Shown one piece after another: positions 52,864-61,795 of a stretch of 64,000 bases of DNA. Position numbers and translations under genes: made by a program. The stretch is from Alcanivorax nanhaiticus (GTDB lineage: Bacteria > Pseudomonadota > Gammaproteobacteria > Pseudomonadales > Alcanivoracaceae), in NCBI RefSeq assembly GCF_000756665.1, contig NZ_ARXV01000016.1:1-64000 (forward strand), given 5' to 3'. Each line of letters starts with the position of its first letter. Positions within the stretch are counted from its first letter, which is position 1. The notes below the pieces were generated by a model. The model was not told the DNA's origin. It was given only the letters and a program-made list of their open reading frames with translations, and ran no database searches.

Positions 52864-54747
52864 ATGAACACCCCACATCCGTTTTCCCTGCCGCGGCGAC
52901 GTTTCGTGCAGGGACTGGCGCTGGGTGCCGCCGGCCTGGGGCTGAGCCTCAGCCCTCGGCAACTGCTGGCGACTCAGGGACATACTGGCGCACCGGTGAT
53001 CAGCGGTGACACCTTCCACCTGACACTGGGCGGCGCCGACGTGAACATCACCGGTAAGCCCCGTCAGGCCACCACCATCAATGGCATCGTGCCCGGCCCA
53101 ACCTTGCGCTGGCGCGAGGGCGACACCGTCACCATCAAGGTCACCAACCTGCTACCAGAAACCAGTTCCATTCACTGGCATGGCCTGTTGTTGCCATTCC
53201 AGATGGATGGCGTGCCCGGCTTGTCCTTTGATGGCATCAAGCCCGGCGAAACCTTTACTTATCAGTTTCCCATCGTGCAAAGCGGCACCTACTGGTACCA
53301 CAGCCACTCGGGCTTTCAGGAGCAAACAGGTCTTTACGGCTCAATCATCATCGATCCGAAAACACCGGACCCTCAGCCCTTTGACCGCGAACAGGTCATC
53401 ATGCTGTCGGACTGGAGCGATGAAGACCCGAAGCATATTTACGCCACGCTCAAGAAGGTCAGCCATTACTACAATTTCAACGAACGCACCGTGTTCGATA
53501 CCCTGCGCGACTTCCGCGAGAAAGGTGTTCTGAAAACGCTCAAGGACCGGCACATGTGGAACACCATGCGCATGAGCGACCGCGATCTGGCCGATGTCAC
53601 CGGCTACACCTATACCTACCTGATGAATGGCCAGAGCCCCAACGGCAACTGGACCTGTCAGTTCAATCCCGGTGAACGGATCAAGCTGCGCTTCATCAAC
53701 GCCAGCGCCATGACTTTCTTTGATATCCGTATTCCCGGCCTCGACATGACCGTGGTGGCCATGGACGGGCAGCCGGTGAAGCCAGTGGATTTCCATGAGG
53801 TCCGGCTTGGCGTGGCCGAAACCCTGGACGTGATCGTGGCGCCCAAAGACGACCGCGCCTACACCCTGTTTGCCCAGAGCATCGACCGCTCCGGTTTTGC
53901 CCGTGGCACCCTCACCCCGGACCCGGCCTACACCGCCGAAGTCCCGGCCATGGATGAGCCGCCCCTGCTAGGCCATACCGAAATGGGTATGGGAAGCATG
54001 GATCACGGAACCATGAACCATGACATGGGCGACATGGACCACAGCACCATGGACCATGACATGAGCAGCATGGACCACAACGCCATGAGTCATGAAGGCA
54101 TGCAACACAACGGCATGGCCGTACCCTTTGCCATGGATCCGGCCAACCCGGATCTGGCACCAAGAGACAGTGCGACCGAGCATCTGCCCAGCGAATTCGG
54201 CCCCGGTGTGGACATGCGCGCCATGGCCCCCGGCGAGATGCTCGCCGACCCCGGCATTGGCCTGCGCGACCGCGACTGGAAAGTGCTCACCTATGCGGAT
54301 ATGGAAACCGCCGGCGGACCACCGGACAGCCTCCATCCGGATCGAGAAATTGTACTGCACCTGACCGGCAACATGAGCCGCTACATGTGGAGCTTCAACG
54401 GCATTCCCTTTGCCGATGCCCAACCCCTGGAGCTGTACCACAACGAACGGGTGCGCATCACGCTGGTCAACGACACCATGATGACCCACCCCATTCACCT
54501 GCATGGCCTGTGGAGCGATCTGGAACTGGGGGATGGCAAGCTGCTGCGCAAGCACACCATCACTGTGAAGCCCGGCGAGAAGCTCAGCTACCTGGTGCGT
54601 GCCGACGCGCTAGGTCGATGGGCCTATCACTGCCACCTGCTCTATCACATGGATGCGGGCATGTTCCGCGAAGTCCGCGTGATCGCCAAAGACGGCAGTC
54701 AATCCATGCCCGCCATGGATCACCATCAGCATGGGGAGGGCGCATGA
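52864..54747 (+). CDS. copA: CopA-family multicopper oxidase (periplasmic copper resistance)
   Basis: A 627-residue multicopper oxidase with a Tat signal (RRRFVQGLALGAAG, residues 11-24). Copper sites: HWHG at residues 104-107, YHSHSG at 145-150, HPIHLHG near 545 and YHCHLLYHMDAGM near 600. A Met/His/Asp-rich insert (residues about 375-420, repeated MDH and MSH words) is typical of CopA and thought to bind extra copper. It probably oxidises Cu(I) in the periplasm. It overlaps copB by ATGA. Confidence 0.95.
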   Translation: MNTPHPFSLPRRRFVQGLALGAAGLGLSLSPRQLLATQGHTGAPVISGDTFHLTLGGADVNITGKPRQATTINGIVPGPTLRWREGDTVTIKVTNLLPETSSIHWHGLLLPFQMDGVPGLSFDGIKPGETFTYQFPIVQSGTYWYHSHSGFQEQTGLYGSIIIDPKTPDPQPFDREQVIMLSDWSDEDPKHIYATLKKVSHYYNFNERTVFDTLRDFREKGVLKTLKDRHMWNTMRMSDRDLADVTGYTYTYLMNGQSPNGNWTCQFNPGERIKLRFINASAMTFFDIRIPGLDMTVVAMDGQPVKPVDFHEVRLGVAETLDVIVAPKDDRAYTLFAQSIDRSGFARGTLTPDPAYTAEVPAMDEPPLLGHTEMGMGSMDHGTMNHDMGDMDHSTMDHDMSSMDHNAMSHEGMQHNGMAVPFAMDPANPDLAPRDSATEHLPSEFGPGVDMRAMAPGEMLADPGIGLRDRDWKVLTYADMETAGGPPDSLHPDREIVLHLTGNMSRYMWSFNGIPFADAQPLELYHNERVRITLVNDTMMTHPIHLHGLWSDLELGDGKLLRKHTITVKPGEKLSYLVRADALGRWAYHCHLLYHMDAGMFREVRVIAKDGSQSMPAMDHHQHGEGA

Positions 54748-55481
54748 TGAATATGATCAAGAAGGTACTCCCTGCCATCGCGCTCACCTTGAGCACACAA
54801 ACTGCACTCGCCATGAGCGAGCACCCCATGTGGGTGGGCCAGGTCATTCTCGATCAGCTGGAAATCCGAGATGCGGACGAAGGCAGGGTCATGGCCTGGG
54901 AGCTGGATGCCTGGTACGGCGGCGACTTGAACAAACTGTACTTTGCCAGCGAGGGCGAGCGGCTCATGGCACCGGAGGAGGATGAAGAAGACCCGGCGAC
55001 CGAAGGGGCTGAAACGCGACTGGCCTGGAGCCGCGCCCTTTCTCCCAACTGGGACTGGCAGCTTGGCGTACGGCGCGACTGGCAACCTGATGATCCGAAC
55101 CGCGACTGGGGCAGCATCGGCCTGCAGGGACTCGCTCCCTACTGGTTCGAGGTCAACACCCACCTGTTCGTTGGCGAAGACGGCCTGAGCAACCTGCGCC
55201 TGGAAGCCGAATACGAACTGATGTTCACCCAGAAGCTGGTGCTGGTTCCCAGCCTTGAGGCGAATCTGTATGGCAAGGAGGACGACGAGCTTGGTGTTGG
55301 CAAGGGTCTGGCGGATATCGAAGCTGGACTGCGGTTACGCTACGAGATTCGCCGGGAAATAGCCCCCTACATCGGTGTGAACTGGGAGAAACAGTACGGT
55401 GATACCGCTGACTTTACCCGTAACGCTGGCGGCAAGACTGAAGAAGGCAGCGTGGTGGCCGGTATCCGTCTCTGGTTCTGA
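54744..55481 (+). CDS. copB: CopB-family outer-membrane copper resistance protein
   Basis: A 245-residue CopB from ATG 54744, preceded by GGAGG and overlapping the copA stop. The signal peptide (MIKKVLPAIALTLSTQTALA) is followed by a beta-barrel body with AWELDAWYGGDLNKLYFASE, RDWGSIGLQGLAPYWFEVNT, EANLYGKEDDELGVGKGLAD and the terminal GSVVAGIRLWF. Compared with many CopB proteins, the Met/His-rich N-terminal region is absent, so the barrel starts almost at once. Confidence 0.92.
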   Translation: MMNMIKKVLPAIALTLSTQTALAMSEHPMWVGQVILDQLEIRDADEGRVMAWELDAWYGGDLNKLYFASEGERLMAPEEDEEDPATEGAETRLAWSRALSPNWDWQLGVRRDWQPDDPNRDWGSIGLQGLAPYWFEVNTHLFVGEDGLSNLRLEAEYELMFTQKLVLVPSLEANLYGKEDDELGVGKGLADIEAGLRLRYEIRREIAPYIGVNWEKQYGDTADFTRNAGGKTEEGSVVAGIRLWF

Positions 55482-55608
55482 TCGCAATACAACGGGTTGG
55501 GCCCGCTAAAGGCCCACCCGCATCACATCGTTAGTTTGAACAGGGGCTACCAGCCATCCGCTTGCCTCACCGGCGATGCTGGCTGGTGTTTCCCGGCAAG
55601 GAGATACC

Positions 55609-56163
55609 ATGAAAACCGTACTTGTAACATTGCTCGCACTTGTCGTTCTGGGCCTGGCGGCCGCGGCGGCATTGATGTTCAGCGGCAGCTATAACTTTGC
55701 CGCCGACGAGCCCCATTGGGGCATCACCGAAAAGCTCATTGCCAGCGCCCGTCACCACGCCATCGACCGGCGCGCCAGCGAGATCGAGGTACCTGATGAC
55801 CTGGACAACCCGGCACGACTTCGCCGTGGCGCAGAGCATTATCAGCCCATGTGCGCCGGCTGCCACCTGGCCCCTGGCATGGACGACACGGAACTGCGTG
55901 CCGGCCTGTATCCGCAGCCCCCGGCACTGACAGAGCACGGCATCCACAATGCCGCCAGTGCGTTCTGGACCATCAAGCACGGCATCAAGATGAGCGGCAT
56001 GCCCGCCTGGGGCGCCAGCCATGATGATGAGTCTCTGTGGGACATGGTCGCCTTGCTGAAAACGCTGCCGGGCATGACAGAAGAGGAATGGAAAATATTA
56101 ACCGGTGGTGATGAAAAATCGGGAACCCCCACAGGCCATGAGCATCATGACCATGCCCACTAA
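55609..56163 (+). CDS. Periplasmic c-type cytochrome
   Basis: A 184-residue cytochrome c from ATG 55609 (AAGGAGA five bases upstream). An N-terminal hydrophobic anchor (TVLVTLLALVVLGLAAAAAL) precedes a single haem site CAGCHLAPG (about residue 80), with GIKMSGMPAWGA supplying a possible Met ligand, and a His-rich tail GHEHHDHAH. Similar cytochromes accompany CopA/CopB in copper-resistance clusters. It could accept electrons from the oxidase or bind metal at the tail; both are inference. Confidence 0.87.
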   Translation: MKTVLVTLLALVVLGLAAAAALMFSGSYNFAADEPHWGITEKLIASARHHAIDRRASEIEVPDDLDNPARLRRGAEHYQPMCAGCHLAPGMDDTELRAGLYPQPPALTEHGIHNAASAFWTIKHGIKMSGMPAWGASHDDESLWDMVALLKTLPGMTEEEWKILTGGDEKSGTPTGHEHHDHAH

Positions 56164-56184
56164 ACTACGTTAGTTCTGCCTAAC

Positions 56185-56222
56185 AAAAAGGCCGCATCCC
56201 AGTATTGGATGCGGCCTTTTGA
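56185..56222. terminator. Bidirectional terminator between cytochrome and can
   Basis: AAAAGGCCGCATCC pairs with GGATGCGGCCTTTT around CAGTATT, flanked by A and T tracts, between convergent genes. Confidence 0.92.
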
Positions 56223-56236
56223 TTTTCTGCAGCGGC

Positions 56237-56884
56237 TTAGTTCGAACAGCTGTCGTACTCGTTGTTTTCCAGGGTGCGCAGCTCTTTGTTGCCCTGGATC
56301 TGAATGTCCAGATCCTGTAGCACGCCATCACCGATGCCATACACCCAACCGTGGATGGTCAGCTCCTGACCGCGACGCCAGGCCTCCTGAACTACGGTGG
56401 TATTGGACACATTGATCACCTGACGGGCCACGTTAAGCTCACACATCTTATCCAGACGCGCTTGGTCATCCGGCAGTTCGGCCAGCTTCTTGCGGTTACG
56501 CAGGTACAGTTCACGCACCTGGCGCAGCCAATTGTCGATCAGGCCGTGGGGCTCGTCTTCCATGGACGCTTTCACGCCACCACAGCCGTAGTGCCCCACC
56601 ACCATGATGTGCTTCACCTTGAGCACATCCACCGCGAATTGCAGCACGGACAGCAGGTTCAGGTCGGTATGATTGACCAGGTTGGCCACATTACGGTGAA
56701 CAAACAGTTCACCGGGCATCAGGCCCACCACCTCATTGGCCGGTACGCGGGAATCCGCACAACCGATCCACAGGAATTCCGGGCTTTGCTGCTGACCCAG
56801 CGCCTCGAAGAAACCCGGATGCTGTTTCTCGATCTCGACACGCCACTTTTGATTATTGGAAAACAGTTCAGGCAGGGTTTTCAT
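56237..56884 (-). CDS. can: Beta-class carbonic anhydrase
   Basis: A 215-residue beta carbonic anhydrase interconverting CO2 and bicarbonate. Zinc ligands Cys in WIGCADSRVPANE (about residue 42), His and Cys in GHYGCGGVKA (about 98-101), and the family pattern QEFRALLLT-like N-terminus. Length and motifs match E. coli Can. It is the distal gene after moaA on the minus strand but separated by 53 bases. Confidence 0.95.
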   Translation of the reverse strand: MKTLPELFSNNQKWRVEIEKQHPGFFEALGQQQSPEFLWIGCADSRVPANEVVGLMPGELFVHRNVANLVNHTDLNLLSVLQFAVDVLKVKHIMVVGHYGCGGVKASMEDEPHGLIDNWLRQVRELYLRNRKKLAELPDDQARLDKMCELNVARQVINVSNTTVVQEAWRRGQELTIHGWVYGIGDGVLQDLDIQIQGNKELRTLENNEYDSCSN

Positions 56885-56937
56885 GGTCTCTCGCTTATTT
56901 CACGCATTCACACTGCATGCAACAGGCATGCATACGG

Positions 56938-57951
56938 TTAACCACCAGTCATATTCATGAATCGTACCAGTTGCTCACCCTGATCAAGACTGAAGTCATG
57001 GCGCTCCGGCTTGATCGCCATGGCGCCAATGATGGCGTCGCGAAGGGGGCCGTCATCGTCCGGGTGAGCGCGAAGCACCGCGCGCAGATCCACGCTGTGC
57101 TCATGACCCAAGCACAAGAGCATACGCCCCTCCGCCGTGACCCGCACTCGATTACACAATTCGCAAAAATTTTGGGAATGCGGGGAAATAAAACCGATCC
57201 GGCTGTCGCTGCCGGGCACCCGCCAATAACGGGACGGTCCCCCGGTTTTCTCTGCCAGCGGCACCAGATTCAGCCGGGCAGAAAGGTCATCGCGCAATTG
57301 CGCGGAGGACACGAATTCAAGGCCACGGTCATGCTCGGTGATCTGACCCAGCGGCATTTCCTCGATAAAGGAGATATCCAGCCCCTTCTCCAGGGCAAAA
57401 TCCACCAGGGCCGGGACCTCTTGGTGGTTGCGACCGCGCAAGATCACACTGTTCAACTTGATCCGCCGGAAGCCCGCCTGCCGGGCCGCCTCAATCCCCG
57501 CCAGCACCTGGTTCAGATCACCGGTCCGGGTCAACTGGCGAAACAAATCCGGATTCAGGGAGTCCAGACTGATGTTGATCCGGTCCAGCCCTGCTGCCTT
57601 CAATTCATCGGCATAGCGGTCGAGCCGGGAACCATTGGTGGTCATATTTAGTTCACCAAGCCCCGGGATGGCACCAATATCGTGCACCAATTGCGCCACA
57701 TCACGGCGCACCAGAGGCTCACCACCCGTCAGCCGGATCTTCCGGACGCCAAGATCCACCAGGACACGAGCAAGGCGTCCCATCTCTTCCAGGGTCAGCA
57801 CCTGGGCCCGTGGCACAAAGGTCATGTCCTCCGCCATGCAGTACACACAGCGGAAATCGCAGCGGTCAGTCACCGACAGCCGGACGTAATCAATGATGCG
57901 CCCAAAACGGTCCTGCAACACTGCAGGCGGGGCTTGATCTGCGCTCTTCAT
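56938..57951 (-). CDS. moaA: GTP 3-prime,8-cyclase (molybdenum cofactor)
   Basis: A 337-residue radical-SAM enzyme starting molybdopterin synthesis. The N-terminal cluster motif CDFRCVYC (about residues 32-39), [14 protein letters not shown], and the C-terminal cluster region [20 protein letters not shown] are seen; it ends in the Gly-Gly tail (MTGG) typical of MoaA. No other moa gene is nearby. It diverges from slyD; 57952-58133 should hold both promoters. Confidence 0.95.
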   Translation of the reverse strand: MKSADQAPPAVLQDRFGRIIDYVRLSVTDRCDFRCVYCMAEDMTFVPRAQVLTLEEMGRLARVLVDLGVRKIRLTGGEPLVRRDVAQLVHDIGAIPGLGELNMTTNGSRLDRYADELKAAGLDRINISLDSLNPDLFRQLTRTGDLNQVLAGIEAARQAGFRRIKLNSVILRGRNHQEVPALVDFALEKGLDISFIEEMPLGQITEHDRGLEFVSSAQLRDDLSARLNLVPLAEKTGGPSRYWRVPGSDSRIGFISPHSQNFCELCNRVRVTAEGRMLLCLGHEHSVDLRAVLRAHPDDDGPLRDAIIGAMAIKPERHDFSLDQGEQLVRFMNMTGG

Positions 57952-58133
57952 GCCCTCACTTTAGCAAACTGTGGGCCAGAGAAGCGAAAGCCTCACCTGA
58001 CCACGTTTATCGGTTCCTGACCGCCCCGGTTGGTCAGGCCGGGCGCGCTATTGTTAGAATGTGCGTCTTTACGGGTGTTGCGGCCCCTTTTTGGCCGCCG
58101 CATTCCAAATTCATCTACCCCAAAAGGGTTTCC

Positions 58134-58622
58134 ATGCAAATTTCTGAAAACGCCGTAGTGTCCATCCACTACACCCTGACCAACAGCGCCGGCCAGACCA
58201 TTGATTCCTCCATCGAGCGTGGCGAACCCCTGGCGTACCTGCACGGTGCCGGCAACATCATCCCCGGCCTGGAAAACGCCCTGATCGGCAAGCAGGCTGG
58301 CGACAAGCTGGATGTGACCGTTTCCCCGGAAGAAGGTTACGGCGAGCGTCACGAGCAGCTGATTCAGCAAGTGCCGAAGAGCGCTTTCGAGGGCAGCGAA
58401 GACAACCTGCAACCAGGCATGCAGTTCCAGGCCCAAACTGAAGCTGGCCCGCGCATCTTCACCATCACCGCTGTAGAAGGCGACGAAGTCACCGTAGACG
58501 GCAACCACCCGCTGGCCGGTGAGACCCTGAACTTCGCCGTAGAGATCACCGAAGTGCGTGAAGCCTCTGACGAAGAAAAAGAGCACGGCCACGTACACGG
58601 CCCGGGCGGCCACGATCACTGA
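58134..58622 (+). CDS. slyD: FKBP-type peptidyl-prolyl isomerase SlyD
   Basis: A 162-residue FKBP/SlyD: MQISENAVVSIHYTLTNSAG, then DSSIERGEPLAYLHGAGNII-PGLE and the insert-in-flap domain (YGERHEQLIQQVPKSAF). The C-terminus HGHVHGPGGHDH is His-rich and can bind nickel or other metals. ATG 58134 is the family start; a longer frame begins at 58059. Acts as a cytoplasmic folding helper. Confidence 0.95.
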   Translation: MQISENAVVSIHYTLTNSAGQTIDSSIERGEPLAYLHGAGNIIPGLENALIGKQAGDKLDVTVSPEEGYGERHEQLIQQVPKSAFEGSEDNLQPGMQFQAQTEAGPRIFTITAVEGDEVTVDGNHPLAGETLNFAVEITEVREASDEEKEHGHVHGPGGHDH

Positions 58623-58634
58623 TCGTTGCTAACC

Positions 58635-58682
58635 CAGCGCCATAAAAAAGGCTCCCTATCGGGAGCCTTTTTTATGGCGCTG
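58635..58682. terminator. Bidirectional terminator after slyD
   Basis: A perfect 22-bp stem (CAGCGCCATAAAAAAGGCTC ... GAGCCTTTTTTATGGCGCTG) with a four-base loop; AT tracts on both sides. Confidence 0.93.
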
Positions 58683-58693
58683 GGGACCTGACA

Positions 58694-59368
58694 CTAAATA
58701 CCAGGAGCCGGACGAACCACACCGCTGAACAGCCCCATGCAGCCGAAAGGCTGCACAGACACGTTATCCAACCGACGTTCCAGTTCCAGCTTCAAGCCAT
58801 CTAGAGAGTCGTCCTGATTGGAAAACACACCCTTGATGTTATAAAGCTTCATCAACCCTTTCGCCATCATGAAACGCTCTACCCCGCCTTGAAGCAAAGT
58901 CGCGCCAAACACCCTTGCCCCGGGATTCATCAACGGCAGGAGATTATCCAGCGCCTTCGCCTTTTCTGGCATGCTGCCAGGCAAACAATGCAGCAACAGA
59001 TTCATCGCCAGCGAATCAAAACGCTCCCCATTGAATGACTGCGGCTCCAGAACATTGCAGCGTTGCGTTTGCGGTTGAAAGCGCTGAATACGATCCGCGC
59101 AGGCAGAAAGGCTGTTCGGGTTCAGGTCCATCAGCACAATGCGCGGCTGTGCAGAAGGAAATAACACCTTGTCCAGGAAATAGCCGGTGCCCACACCCAC
59201 ATCCAGATGATTACTGGTGATGTGTTGCTGGTAGTTAGCCAGCAACGCGCTGGACGGACACTTCCATAACCAGCGACAAGACAAGCCCAACACGGCCTGG
59301 TCATAGAGCTTCAAGGTCAACGGCGTGTAGATCGCCTGACCGGCGTGCGCAGCATCCTTGTGCATCAT
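58694..59368 (-). CDS. Class I SAM-dependent methyltransferase
   Basis: A 224-residue methyltransferase: HLDVGVGTGYFLDKVLF is motif I (about residue 57), VLMDLNPNSLSACADRIQRF carries the acidic SAM contact, and SLAMNLLLHCLPGSM follows. The C-terminus (LMKLYNIKGVFSNQDDSLDG) is typical of a small family seen beside biosynthetic genes. The substrate is unknown. A single gene between slyD and cobQ, minus strand; 59369-59487 shows nothing recognisable. Confidence 0.85.
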   Translation of the reverse strand: MMHKDAAHAGQAIYTPLTLKLYDQAVLGLSCRWLWKCPSSALLANYQQHITSNHLDVGVGTGYFLDKVLFPSAQPRIVLMDLNPNSLSACADRIQRFQPQTQRCNVLEPQSFNGERFDSLAMNLLLHCLPGSMPEKAKALDNLLPLMNPGARVFGATLLQGGVERFMMAKGLMKLYNIKGVFSNQDDSLDGLKLELERRLDNVSVQPFGCMGLFSGVVRPAPGI

Positions 59369-59487
59369 TTTCTCCCTGTTTGTCAGGGCATGAAGTTACA
59401 ACATGCGTCACTGGAAAGCACTCATCCCTTATCGAGCAACAGAATGCCCCACCTCACCCAAACGAAAGAGGACGTCCTATAGCGCAA

Positions 59488-60930
59488 CTACTGTATTTGC
59501 GATAGCAATAGCGTCATATCCATGGAGGCATCAATCATGTCCGCCAGACGGTCAAGATCCTGCTGACGGTGCGCGTCGTAATCCACCGCTGCCGCCGTCC
59601 TTAATCCAGCCCACTGCAAGATGCTATCCGCCGCCGGGGCATGATCGAACAGACCATGCAGGTAACACCCCATCACCTGACCATCCGCGCTGATCGCTCC
59701 GTCATGGTCATCCCCGAGTCTCAACATCGGGCGGGACAAGGCCGCACCCTCCGTCACCCCGTTGTGGATTTCATAGCCATGAATCGGCGTGTCACTAGGC
59801 AGAAAAAGCCCCGTCACGTTGCGCAGCTGCTTGCCAGCCACCAGACGCGTCGACATGGATAACCAGCCGAGCCCCTCACTGCTGCCTGGCTCACTCTCCA
59901 GCCCTTCGGGATCATCAATACGCTCACCGAGCATTTGAAACCCGCCACAAATCCCCAGCACCTTACCGCCATAACGCAGGTGCCGTTGGATCTGCTTATC
60001 CCATCCTTGCTCACGAAGAAAGGCCAGATCGGCACGGGTCGCCTTGCTGCCGGGTAGAATCACCAGATCCGCCTGCGGCCACGGCTCGCCCATTTTGACA
60101 AAGTGCAGATTCACTTTCGGATGCAGACGCAGCGGATCGAAATCATTGTGGTTGCTCATGCGCGGCAACACCGGCACCACCACATTGAGCGACGCTTCTT
60201 CATGGTCGCCCTGCTCGTCCACCGCATCTTCCGCATCCAGGGTAAGGCCATGCAGATAGGGCAGCACGCCGAACACCGGTTTTTCAGTGCGCGCTTCCAG
60301 CCAGTCGAGCCCACCCTGCAACAAGGACAGGTCGCCACGAAAACGGTTGATGACAAAACCCAGCGTGCGTTGCTGCTCGCTTTCCGGTAACAGATCCAGC
60401 GTTCCGACCAGATGCGCAAACACACCGCCACGATCGATATCAGCCACCAGAATCACCGGGCAATCCACCCTCTCGGCAAAGCCCATGTTGGCAATATCGT
60501 TGTCACGCAGATTGATTTCGGCAGGGCTGCCCGCACCCTCCACGATGACCACATCGTAGCGGGAGCAGAGCGCCTCCCATGCCGCCAGCACCGCTTCACT
60601 GGCAGTCTTTTTATAAGCGTGATAATCCAGCGCCTGCATATTGCCCAGCACCTGGCCGCGAATAATCACCTGCGCACCCATATCGGTTTGCGGCTTCAGC
60701 AAGACCGGATTCATGTCGCTATGCGGCTCGATGCCACAGGCCAACGCCTGCAATGCAGTGGACCGACCGATCTCGCCACCATCCACGGTCACCGCACTAT
60801 TCAGCGCCATATTCTGCGGCTTGAACGGCGCCACCGAATAACCCCGCCGCGCAAACCAGCGACACAGCGCCGCCACCACCGTGCTCTTCCCCGCATCAGA
60901 AGTGCAGCCCTGGACCATCAGTGTCAGCAT
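59488..60930 (-). CDS. cobQ: Cobyric acid synthase
   Basis: A 480-residue CobQ/CbiP that amidates adenosyl-cobyrinic diamide at b, d, e and g. The N-terminal [20 protein letters not shown] (P-loop, residues about 8-17), [40 protein letters not shown] and the glutamine-amidotransferase Cys in [11 protein letters not shown] (about residue 333) are all present. ATG 60930 is preferred to a GTG two codons upstream. It is the last gene of the minus-strand cobalamin set. Confidence 0.96.
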   Translation of the reverse strand: MLTLMVQGCTSDAGKSTVVAALCRWFARRGYSVAPFKPQNMALNSAVTVDGGEIGRSTALQALACGIEPHSDMNPVLLKPQTDMGAQVIIRGQVLGNMQALDYHAYKKTASEAVLAAWEALCSRYDVVIVEGAGSPAEINLRDNDIANMGFAERVDCPVILVADIDRGGVFAHLVGTLDLLPESEQQRTLGFVINRFRGDLSLLQGGLDWLEARTEKPVFGVLPYLHGLTLDAEDAVDEQGDHEEASLNVVVPVLPRMSNHNDFDPLRLHPKVNLHFVKMGEPWPQADLVILPGSKATRADLAFLREQGWDKQIQRHLRYGGKVLGICGGFQMLGERIDDPEGLESEPGSSEGLGWLSMSTRLVAGKQLRNVTGLFLPSDTPIHGYEIHNGVTEGAALSRPMLRLGDDHDGAISADGQVMGCYLHGLFDHAPAADSILQWAGLRTAAAVDYDAHRQQDLDRLADMIDASMDMTLLLSQIQ

Positions 60931-60942
60931 GACCACGACCCG

Positions 60943-61103
60943 GAGTTGAAAGTGGAAAGTTCAAAGTTGAAACGCGATCCGATGCCTTCCGGAATCACAG
61001 CGACGAGGCCGCGCCCAGACAGCAAGCCGCGACCGCAGCCCCGAATAAAGGCAGCGTTTTGCGCATTTTTTATTTTTAAACTTTCAACTTTAAACTTTGA
61101 ACG
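60943..61103. repeat. Word-repeat inverted element (copy 11)
   Basis: The left arm is a 33-base string beginning AGTTGAAAGTGGAAAGTTCA and ending GAAACGCG, the same length and ending as the arms at 13051 and 18991 but with A replacing several C. The right arm AAACTTTCAACTTTAAACTT-TGAACG ends near 61103. The spacer includes CGAGGCCGCGCCCAGAC, like the hairpin at 19051. No B12 riboswitch was recognised in 60931-61170. Confidence 0.7.
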
Positions 61104-61141
61104 TCTCGCCACAACCTCACGCCCATCCATTTCGGGTTTTC

Positions 61142-61172
61142 GCTGTTAACTATTCACTTTTAACTATTCACT
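61142..61172 (-). repeat. GTGAATAGTTAACAG word repeat behind cobO
   Basis: On the minus strand AGTGAATAGTTAAAAGTGAA-TAGTTAACAGCG overlaps the cobO stop. The same words occur at the DUF484/xerC junction (30521). Confidence 0.7.
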
Positions 61173-61782
61173 AAAGCTCGACGCCCTTCTGCGCCTTCAC
61201 TCCCTGATCCTTAAACGCATGCTTCACCACTTTCATTTCGGTCACGGTGTCGGCCAGTTCGATCAGTTCCTTTGGCGCATAGCGCCCGGTGACGACGGCG
61301 TGCTGCATGGCGGGGCGATTCTGCAAATCATCCAGCACCCGGTCCAGGTCGATATACTCGTAGCGCAACGCGATGTTCAGTTCGTCCAGCAGCACAAGAT
61401 CGTAGCTGTCGTCCTGCAGCATGTTGGCGGCAATGTCCCAGGCGGCATTGGCGGCCGCCACATCCCGCTCGCGATCCTGGGTATCCCAGGTATAGCCTTC
61501 GCCCATGACGTGATAATCCACGTTGGGCAGATCACGAAAGAACGCTTCTTCGCCGGTGCTGAATGCGCCTTTGATGAATTGCACCACGCCCACTTTCATA
61601 CCGTGGCCCAATGCCCGGGCCAGCATGCCAAAACCGGAACTGCTCTTGCCCTTGCCGGGACCGGTGAGCACCAGCAAGATGCCCTGCTCCTTGTCCGCAT
61701 TGGCAATACGTTCACGCATGATTTGCTGCTTCTTTTCCATCCGCCAGGCATGACGCTCCTGACTCTTCGGATCTTGTCTCAT
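61171..61782 (-). CDS. cobO: Cob(I)yrinic acid a,c-diamide adenosyltransferase
   Basis: A 203-residue CobO/BtuR enzyme attaching adenosyl to the corrin. The Walker-type loop VLTGPGKGKSSSGFGMLARA (about residue 40), GVVQFIKGAFSTGEE, and DLVLLDELNIALRYEYIDLD fit the family. ATG 61782 has AGGACA upstream; a longer frame starts near 61986, inside cobB, and is rejected. It follows cobB by 13 bases and precedes cobQ. Confidence 0.95.
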   Translation of the reverse strand: MRQDPKSQERHAWRMEKKQQIMRERIANADKEQGILLVLTGPGKGKSSSGFGMLARALGHGMKVGVVQFIKGAFSTGEEAFFRDLPNVDYHVMGEGYTWDTQDRERDVAAANAAWDIAANMLQDDSYDLVLLDELNIALRYEYIDLDRVLDDLQNRPAMQHAVVTGRYAPKELIELADTVTEMKVVKHAFKDQGVKAQKGVEL

Positions 61783-61795
61783 TGTCCTGCTCTCG

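Noticed and set aside
54387..54743. Frame extension of copB upstream into copA
   Set aside because: It overlaps the CopA oxidase coding sequence in another frame; the signal peptide and GGAGG place the true start at 54744.
60931..61170. Possible cobalamin riboswitch before cobQ
   Set aside because: No B12-box-like sequence is visible, and the gap is fully explained by repeat words. A riboswitch, if any, should precede the permease beyond the right edge.
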